This document shows, piece by piece, positions 58,746 through 64,000 of a DNA stretch of 64,000 bases. Within the stretch, counting starts at the first letter, position 1. Each line of letters starts with the position of its first letter. Source of the stretch: Photorhabdus namnaonensis. GTDB taxonomy: Bacteria; Pseudomonadota; Gammaproteobacteria; Enterobacterales; Enterobacteriaceae. The notes under the pieces are model-generated. The model worked only from the letters and a program-made list of their open reading frames with translations. It did not search any database and had not been told where the DNA came from. A program made the position numbers and the translations under genes. Location: positions 1 to 64,000 of the forward strand of contig NZ_LOIC01000036.1 in assembly GCF_001684335.1 (NCBI RefSeq), given 5' to 3'.

Positions 58746-60440
58746 ATGTCAAATAGCGCATTTAACCGCCGCTGGGCGGAGCTTTTATTGGAAGCACTTA
58801 CTCGTCATGGATTACGTCATGTTTGCATTGCACCCGGTTCACGTTCCACACCTTTGACAATAGCTGCCGCGGCAAATAACAAACTGATTTGCCATACTCA
58901 TTTTGACGAACGTGGATTAGGGCATCTGGCACTGGGGTTATCCAAAGCGGGCAGAGAGCCGGTTGCCGTTATTGTGACTTCTGGAACCGCGGCGGCAAAT
59001 CTCTATCCTTCATTAATTGAAGCCAGTTTAACGGGTGAACGTGTGGTTTTCCTTACCGCTGATCGGCCTCCTGAATTGATGGATTGTGGTGCAAATCAGG
59101 CTATTCGTCAGGATGGTATTTTTGCTTCTCATCCATGCCAAACAATCTCTTTGCCTAGGCCGACTGTAGATATACCGGCAAGTTGGCTGGTTTCTGTCAT
59201 AGATCATGGTATGGCGAATTTGCAACATGGGGCCTTGCATATTAATTGTCCATTTGCTGAACCGTTATATGGTCATGAAGAGCCGGCTTATGGTGAGTGG
59301 CAGCAGCAGTTAGGCGATTGGTGGAAGAGTAACGAACCTTGGTTGGGCCAGCCAGTAGCTAATGTTATGGCAGAAGTACCGGGTTGGAACTATTGGCAAC
59401 AGAAAAAAGGCGTTGTATTGGCTAGTCGAATGAGTGCCGAAGAGGGAGTTAATGTTGCTAAATGGGCAAAGGCATTGGGTTGGCCGCTGATTGGCAATGT
59501 TCTTTCACAAACTGGGCAGCCATTGCCTTGTGCCGATTTATGGCTGGATAATCCTCATGCGCAGGAGATTTTAGCGCAAGCGCAACTGGTCGTGCAGTTT
59601 GGTTCCAGCCTGATAGGGAAACGTTTATTACAGTGGCAGGCGAAATGCCAGCCGCAGGAGTTTTGGGTTATTGATCCGATACCAGGCCGGCTTGATCCTG
59701 CCAATCATCGTGGCAAAAAATTAACCTGTCGTATTGCTGACTGGTTACTGGCTCATCCCGCACAGTCGCGTATACCGTGGGCACAATCGCATACACCGTG
59801 GGCGGAAGAGCTCATTGTCTGGTCAGAAAAAGCGGTTAACTGTGTCAGAACTGAATTGGCAGGGAAATTCGGTGAAGCAACCGTGGCCTATAAGTTGCGT
59901 GAATTATTGCCTGAACGCGGGCAGTTGTTTGTCGGTAACAGCCTGATTATTCGCCTGATAGATGCGTTGGGGCAATTACCGGCTGGGTATCCGGTTTACA
60001 GTAACCGGGGCGCTAGCGGCATTGATGGATTAATTTCCACGGCGGCGGGTGTGCAACGGGCAACAGCAAAGCCCACTTTGGCTATTATCGGTGATTTATC
60101 GGCGCTTTATGATCTCAATAGCTTGGCACTGTTGCGTCATCCTTCCTCACCTATTGTGTTAATAGTGGTCAATAATAACGGCGGGCAGATTTTCTCTTTA
60201 CTACCAACGTCGGAAGAGGCAAGGCAACGTTTTTACTGTATGCCTCAGCAGGTTAATTTTGATCATGCCGCGGCGATGTTCGGCTTGAAATATGCCAGCC
60301 CACAAAGTTGGATGGAGTTGCAACAAAGTATTGAACAGGCATGGCAACAAAATGAAACCACGCTGATTGAGCTGAAAGTGCCGGAGAGAGAAGGGGCTGA
60401 ATGTTTGCAACAACTGTTAAAACAGGTGGCGATGTTGTGA
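58746..60440 (+). CDS. menD: SEPHCHC synthase MenD
   Basis: 564 residues, thiamine-diphosphate enzyme. It condenses isochorismate with 2-oxoglutarate. The N-terminal Pyr domain has [20 protein letters not shown] and [20 protein letters not shown]; the middle domain is diverged; the C-terminal PP domain has [20 protein letters not shown] and the Mg-TPP motif [20 protein letters not shown] with [15 protein letters not shown]. It follows menF by 113 bp and overlaps menH by 4 bp. There is a short repeat in the linker ([12 protein letters not shown]). Length is close to E. coli MenD (556 aa). Confidence 0.96.
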   Translation: MSNSAFNRRWAELLLEALTRHGLRHVCIAPGSRSTPLTIAAAANNKLICHTHFDERGLGHLALGLSKAGREPVAVIVTSGTAAANLYPSLIEASLTGERVVFLTADRPPELMDCGANQAIRQDGIFASHPCQTISLPRPTVDIPASWLVSVIDHGMANLQHGALHINCPFAEPLYGHEEPAYGEWQQQLGDWWKSNEPWLGQPVANVMAEVPGWNYWQQKKGVVLASRMSAEEGVNVAKWAKALGWPLIGNVLSQTGQPLPCADLWLDNPHAQEILAQAQLVVQFGSSLIGKRLLQWQAKCQPQEFWVIDPIPGRLDPANHRGKKLTCRIADWLLAHPAQSRIPWAQSHTPWAEELIVWSEKAVNCVRTELAGKFGEATVAYKLRELLPERGQLFVGNSLIIRLIDALGQLPAGYPVYSNRGASGIDGLISTAAGVQRATAKPTLAIIGDLSALYDLNSLALLRHPSSPIVLIVVNNNGGQIFSLLPTSEEARQRFYCMPQQVNFDHAAAMFGLKYASPQSWMELQQSIEQAWQQNETTLIELKVPEREGAECLQQLLKQVAML

Positions 60441-61207
60441 GTCTGGCTTGTCGTAAGTTCAACGGTCACAACGACCGCCCTTGGCTGGTATGGTTGCATG
60501 GATTATTGGGCTGTGGTGATGAATGGTTGCCGTTAGTGAATTTGTGCGCTCAGCATCCCTCATTGGTCATCGATCTGCCCGGTCACGGTGATTCCACTGA
60601 CGTGCAGGTAAAAGATCTTATGGGTATGAGTTGTCTTTTATCTGAAACATTAGCAGAACAGCAAATTAGCAAATATTGGTTGATTAGTTACTCCTTAGGG
60701 GGCCGTATTGCCATGTATCATGCCTGTTATGGTGATATGCGGGGATTATGTGGTTTACTGATCGAAGGAGGAAATCCCGGATTATTTTCCCAACAGGAAC
60801 GGAATAATCGTCTCGAACACGATAGAAATTGGGCCGAACGTTTTCGTTCTCAGCCGATTGAACAGGTTTTATCTGATTGGTATCAGCAGCCGGTTTTTTC
60901 TGATCTATTACCTGAACAGCGTCAGCAACTGATCAAAGTACGCCGTCATAATAATGGCGATGGTGTAGCTAATATGCTGGAAAACACCTCACTTGGACAT
61001 CAACCTTGGTTAGTACCTGTACTGCGACAATTGAGATTACCTTTTGCTTATCTGTGCGGCGAAAATGATAAGAAATTCCAGCAATTGGCAAAACATTGCG
61101 CTTTGCCGCTGCAAACCATTCCAAGTGTTGGGCATAATGCTCACCGAGCGAACGCGGTGGCGTTTGCTGCGGTAGTAAACCATTTTTTATCACTCTTTAA
61201 TGTATAA
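60437..61207 (+). CDS. menH: SHCHC synthase MenH
   Basis: About 256 residues, alpha/beta hydrolase. It removes pyruvate from SEPHCHC. The nucleophile is in [14 protein letters not shown], with [20 protein letters not shown] and DLPGHGDS before it. The Asp region is [13 protein letters not shown] and the His is in [15 protein letters not shown]. The frame extends to an ATG at 60401, but GTG 60437 has AGGTGG at 60424-60429, forms a GTGA overlap with the menD stop and matches the E. coli N-terminus, so it is preferred. Start choice is the only uncertainty. Confidence 0.93.
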   Translation: MSLACRKFNGHNDRPWLVWLHGLLGCGDEWLPLVNLCAQHPSLVIDLPGHGDSTDVQVKDLMGMSCLLSETLAEQQISKYWLISYSLGGRIAMYHACYGDMRGLCGLLIEGGNPGLFSQQERNNRLEHDRNWAERFRSQPIEQVLSDWYQQPVFSDLLPEQRQQLIKVRRHNNGDGVANMLENTSLGHQPWLVPVLRQLRLPFAYLCGENDKKFQQLAKHCALPLQTIPSVGHNAHRANAVAFAAVVNHFLSLFNV

Positions 61208-61218
61208 GGAATACGAAC

Positions 61219-62076
61219 ATGATTTACCCGAGCGAAGAAGAACTTTATGCCCCAATTGTATGGCAGGACTGCTTTGAAGGGTTTGAAGATATTTTTTATC
61301 ACAAATCCACCGATGGTATGGCTAAAATCACCATTAATCGCCCGCAAGTACGTAACGCATTCCGGCCATTGACGGTTAAAGAGATGATGCAGGCGTTGGA
61401 TAATGCCCGTTATGATGACAATATCGGTGTGATTATCCTGACGGGTAGGGGTGAAAAAGCTTTTTGTGCCGGTGGTGATCAAAAAGTCCGTGGCGATCAT
61501 GGTGGTTATAAAGATGACAACGGCATGCATCACCTGAATGTCTTGGATTTCCAGCGCCAAATTCGCATTTGCCCAAAACCCGTTGTTGCTATGGTTGCTG
61601 GATATGCGATTGGTGGTGGTCATGTACTGCATTTGGTATGTGATCTGACCATTGCGGCTGATAACGCTATTTTCGGTCAAACCGGGCCTAAAGTGGGTTC
61701 TTTTGACGGCGGTTGGGGGGCATCTTACATGGCACGGATTGTTGGTCAGAAAAAAGCCCGCGAAATTTGGTTCTTGTGTCGTCAATATGATGCTAAACAA
61801 GCGTTGGAGATGGGGCTGGTTAACACAGTTGTGCCTTATGCGGATCTGGAAAAAGAGACCGTTCGCTGGTGTCGTGAAATGCTAAAAAATAGCCCAATGG
61901 CTCTGCGTTGCTTAAAAGCGGCTCTAAATGCGGATTGTGATGGTCAGTCTGGATTGCAGGAGCTGGCAGGTAACGCCACCATGCTTTTCTATATGACAGA
62001 AGAGGGTCAGGAGGGACGTAATGCATTCGTTGAGAAACGCCACCCTGATTTCAGTAAATTTAAACGTAACCCATAA
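61219..62076 (+). CDS. menB: 1,4-dihydroxy-2-naphthoyl-CoA synthase MenB
   Basis: 285 residues, crotonase fold. It cyclises o-succinylbenzoyl-CoA to DHNA-CoA. Typical blocks are [80 protein letters not shown] (oxyanion-hole region), [20 protein letters not shown] and [20 protein letters not shown]. Length is the E. coli length. It lies 11 bp after menH and overlaps menC by one base (TAATG). Confidence 0.97.
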   Translation: MIYPSEEELYAPIVWQDCFEGFEDIFYHKSTDGMAKITINRPQVRNAFRPLTVKEMMQALDNARYDDNIGVIILTGRGEKAFCAGGDQKVRGDHGGYKDDNGMHHLNVLDFQRQIRICPKPVVAMVAGYAIGGGHVLHLVCDLTIAADNAIFGQTGPKVGSFDGGWGASYMARIVGQKKAREIWFLCRQYDAKQALEMGLVNTVVPYADLEKETVRWCREMLKNSPMALRCLKAALNADCDGQSGLQELAGNATMLFYMTEEGQEGRNAFVEKRHPDFSKFKRNP

Positions 62077-63047
62077 TGCGTACAGCAACTTTATACCGGT
62101 TCAGATTGCCAATGGAGGCAGGCGTTATCCTGCGATATCAGCGGCTTAAAACTCGTGATGGTTTTTTGGTTCACTTACAGGAAAATGGTCAACAGGGATG
62201 GGGTGAAATTGCACCACTACCGGAATTTAGTAAAGAAACAGTTGAACAGGCAGGTGAAGCCGCGGTGGCATGGCTTAAACAGTGGTGCCTTGGCGCTGAA
62301 CCTGATGAAAGTGAATTACCTTCTGTCGCATTTGGAATTAGCTGCGCATTAGCTGAATTGCAGGGTAAACTACCGCAAGATGCTGACTACCGGAAAGCGC
62401 CGCTGTGTAATGGCGATCCTGATGAACTGATTGTTCGTCTCAATAACATGAGCGGTCAAAAAGTCGCCAAAGTGAAAATCGGACTGTATGAAGCTGTACG
62501 TGATGGCATGATAGTTAACGTTTTGCTGGAAGCGGTACCGGATTTGTCTTTGCGGCTGGATGCTAACCGTAGTTGGAGCCGTGCTAAAGCGGATAGTTTC
62601 GCTAAGTATGTCAATCCTGCTTACCGCAACCGAATTGCCTTTTTGGAAGAACCTTGTCAAACCCCGGAACAATCACTCTCTTTTGCCCGTGATACTGGGA
62701 TCGCCATTGCATGGGATGAAAGCGTTCGTGATGAAGGTTTTAACGTAGCGGCACAAGCAGGGGTGACAGCTATTGTGATTAAACCCACTCTGATTGGCAG
62801 CCTTGCCCGTTGCTGTCAGTTGATTTCAGCCGCGCGCAATGCGGGATTGGAGGCGGTGATTAGCTCCAGTATCGAAACCAGCTTTGGTTTGACTCAGCTT
62901 GCCCGTATTGCTCATTGGCTGACGCCAGCGACTATTCCTGGACTGGATACGCTGGAATTGATTCAGTCTCAGTTAGTGCGCCGTTGGCCGGGTAGCACGA
63001 TGTCAGTAACAGGATTGGATGAGTTAGAAATCGCATGGCGCAGTTAA
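62076..63047 (+). CDS. menC: o-Succinylbenzoate synthase MenC
   Basis: 323 residues, enolase superfamily. It dehydrates SHCHC to o-succinylbenzoate. The acid-base and metal residues are in [10 protein letters not shown] (KxK), LRLDANRSW (Asp), IAFLEEPC (Glu), [10 protein letters not shown] (Asp) and [13 protein letters not shown] (Lys), the MenC/OSBS arrangement. AYRFRLPME-like N-terminus ([20 protein letters not shown]). The start overlaps the menB stop by one base, and the end overlaps menE by 13 bp. Confidence 0.96.
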   Translation: MRTATLYRFRLPMEAGVILRYQRLKTRDGFLVHLQENGQQGWGEIAPLPEFSKETVEQAGEAAVAWLKQWCLGAEPDESELPSVAFGISCALAELQGKLPQDADYRKAPLCNGDPDELIVRLNNMSGQKVAKVKIGLYEAVRDGMIVNVLLEAVPDLSLRLDANRSWSRAKADSFAKYVNPAYRNRIAFLEEPCQTPEQSLSFARDTGIAIAWDESVRDEGFNVAAQAGVTAIVIKPTLIGSLARCCQLISAARNAGLEAVISSSIETSFGLTQLARIAHWLTPATIPGLDTLELIQSQLVRRWPGSTMSVTGLDELEIAWRS

Positions 63048-64000
63048 ATCCATTTGCCCAGTGGCCGTGGCGCTACTGGGCATCGTTTAGCCCTGAAAAT
63101 ATTGCTGTCAAATTGTGTGATCGTTCCCTAACTTGGCATCAATTAGTTATCTCTTTGGATACGGTAGCGGCCAATTTTCGCCAGCAAGGAGTGGTTGAAG
63201 GCAGTGGCGTCATGCTGCGGGGGAAGAACAGCGAAGAGATGCTGTTCTGCTATCTTGCGGCGCTACAGTGTGGGGCGCGGGTATTGCCATTGAATCCACA
63301 ATTGCCTGAAATGCTCTTGGCTCAATTACTGCCGCATTTGAATATCGATTTCGTGGCTGATTTTTGTGGTGACAGTTTGCCTGTGGTGGATGCCATCTCC
63401 CTCGACTGGCAAAGTGAACCAATAAATGCTGATGATAATTCAGTGGCATGGGATGCTATGCGTCCGGCCAGTATGATATTGACCTCCGGCTCTTCCGGGA
63501 TACCTAAAGCGGCTGTTCACTCGATTCATGCTCATCTTGCCAGTGCGCAAGATGTACTTTCAGCAATCAATTTTCAGCAGCAAGAGAGTTGGTTGCTTTC
63601 ATTGCCGTTGTTTCATATATCTGGTCAGGGGATAATTTGGCGTTGGTTAATGAAAGGGGCTTCTTTAGTACTAAGAAATACCCATCTGTTAGAGCACGCT
63701 TTAGCCGATTGCACCCACGCGTCATTAGTTCCAACTCAGCTTTGGCGGTTACTGGAGTCTTCACAAAATCAGTCACTGAATTTGAAAGAAGTACTTTTGG
63801 GTGGATCAATGATCCCCATTGAATTGACTCAAAAAGCGGAACAGCAAGGGATTCGCTGTTGGTGTAGTTATGGTTTGACCGAACTGGCTTCAACCGTATG
63901 CATTAAACGGGCAGACTATCTTCCCGGTGTTGGCAATCCCTTACCGGGCAAAGAAATTCGGCTGATAAATGAAGAAATTCAGATTCGTTCTGGCAGCCTC
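63035..64000 (+). CDS. menE: o-Succinylbenzoate-CoA ligase MenE (3' end outside window)
   Basis: The first 322 codons of an ANL-superfamily adenylating enzyme, open to the last base. It activates o-succinylbenzoate with ATP and CoA. It begins [20 protein letters not shown]; the P-loop is [17 protein letters not shown] (TSGSSGxPK), then [32 protein letters not shown] and the adenylate motif [16 protein letters not shown] 63035 overlaps the end of menC by 13 bp, as is common in this operon. About a third of the gene lies beyond the window. Confidence 0.95.
   Translation, partial: MAQLNPFAQWPWRYWASFSPENIAVKLCDRSLTWHQLVISLDTVAANFRQQGVVEGSGVMLRGKNSEEMLFCYLAALQCGARVLPLNPQLPEMLLAQLLPHLNIDFVADFCGDSLPVVDAISLDWQSEPINADDNSVAWDAMRPASMILTSGSSGIPKAAVHSIHAHLASAQDVLSAINFQQQESWLLSLPLFHISGQGIIWRWLMKGASLVLRNTHLLEHALADCTHASLVPTQLWRLLESSQNQSLNLKEVLLGGSMIPIELTQKAEQQGIRCWCSYGLTELASTVCIKRADYLPGVGNPLPGKEIRLINEEIQIRSGSL

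Overview
The window looks like a chromosome segment of Photorhabdus, or a very close relative in the Morganellaceae. The housekeeping genes are enterobacterial in sequence and order (alaA-hexA-nuoABCDEFGHIJKLMN, ackA-pta-yfbV-yfbS-yfbR, menFDHBCE, astCADBE, with nuoC and nuoD fused). These sit among AT-rich, H-NS-like intergenic DNA, an ERIC repeat, an Rhs toxin tip and a XaxAB/PaxAB-type two-component pore toxin, which is the gene content of insect-pathogenic nematode symbionts. The genus assignment is inference from gene content and was not tested by alignment. No rRNA, tRNA or CRISPR array was found.

Region 1 (1-10.2 kb) is accessory. It opens with the 3' end of an Rhs protein that carries a colicin-E-type HNH DNase tip and its cognate immunity gene. 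An IS66 remnant with a tnpB-tnpC deletion fusion follows, then a LysR regulator divergent from an MFS exporter. Next is a wrecked alpha/beta-hydrolase gene, and then a short-chain dehydrogenase gene present as three tandem copies on a unit of about 1431 bp. Only the copy at 7832-8572 keeps the catalytic YxxxK lysine.

Region 2 (10.2-17.9 kb) is the complete arginine succinyltransferase (AST) operon astCADBE plus a CycA-like amino-acid permease. Region 3 (17.9-25.9 kb) is accessory again. It holds an isolated three-gene cassette (an unrecognised cysteine-containing protein, an IscS/NifS-like cysteine desulfurase and a SAM methyltransferase), then three tandem paralogous secreted proteins with six conserved cysteines, an ERIC element, and an orphan hicB antitoxin gene broken by a stop codon.

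Region 4 (26-52.3 kb) is core metabolism. It contains pta/ackA (acetate overflow), yfbV, yfbS, yfbR, a small candidate ORF, alaA, the regulator hexA/lrhA, and the 13-gene nuo operon for respiratory complex I.

Region 5 (52.3-57.2 kb) is a toxin island inserted between nuo and men. It has an 80-bp tandem duplication and a heptamer microsatellite in non-coding DNA, an unrecognised 176-aa protein, and paxB and paxA. Region 6 (57.2-64 kb) is the menaquinone operon menFDHBCE; menE runs off the end. The nuo and men operons work together in the sense that menaquinone is one of the quinones that accept electrons from complex I under low oxygen.

The most interesting unexplained material is the 18.6-21.5 kb cassette, the secreted paralogue array at 22.2-25.4 kb, and the degenerating SDR triplication at 4.9-9.2 kb.
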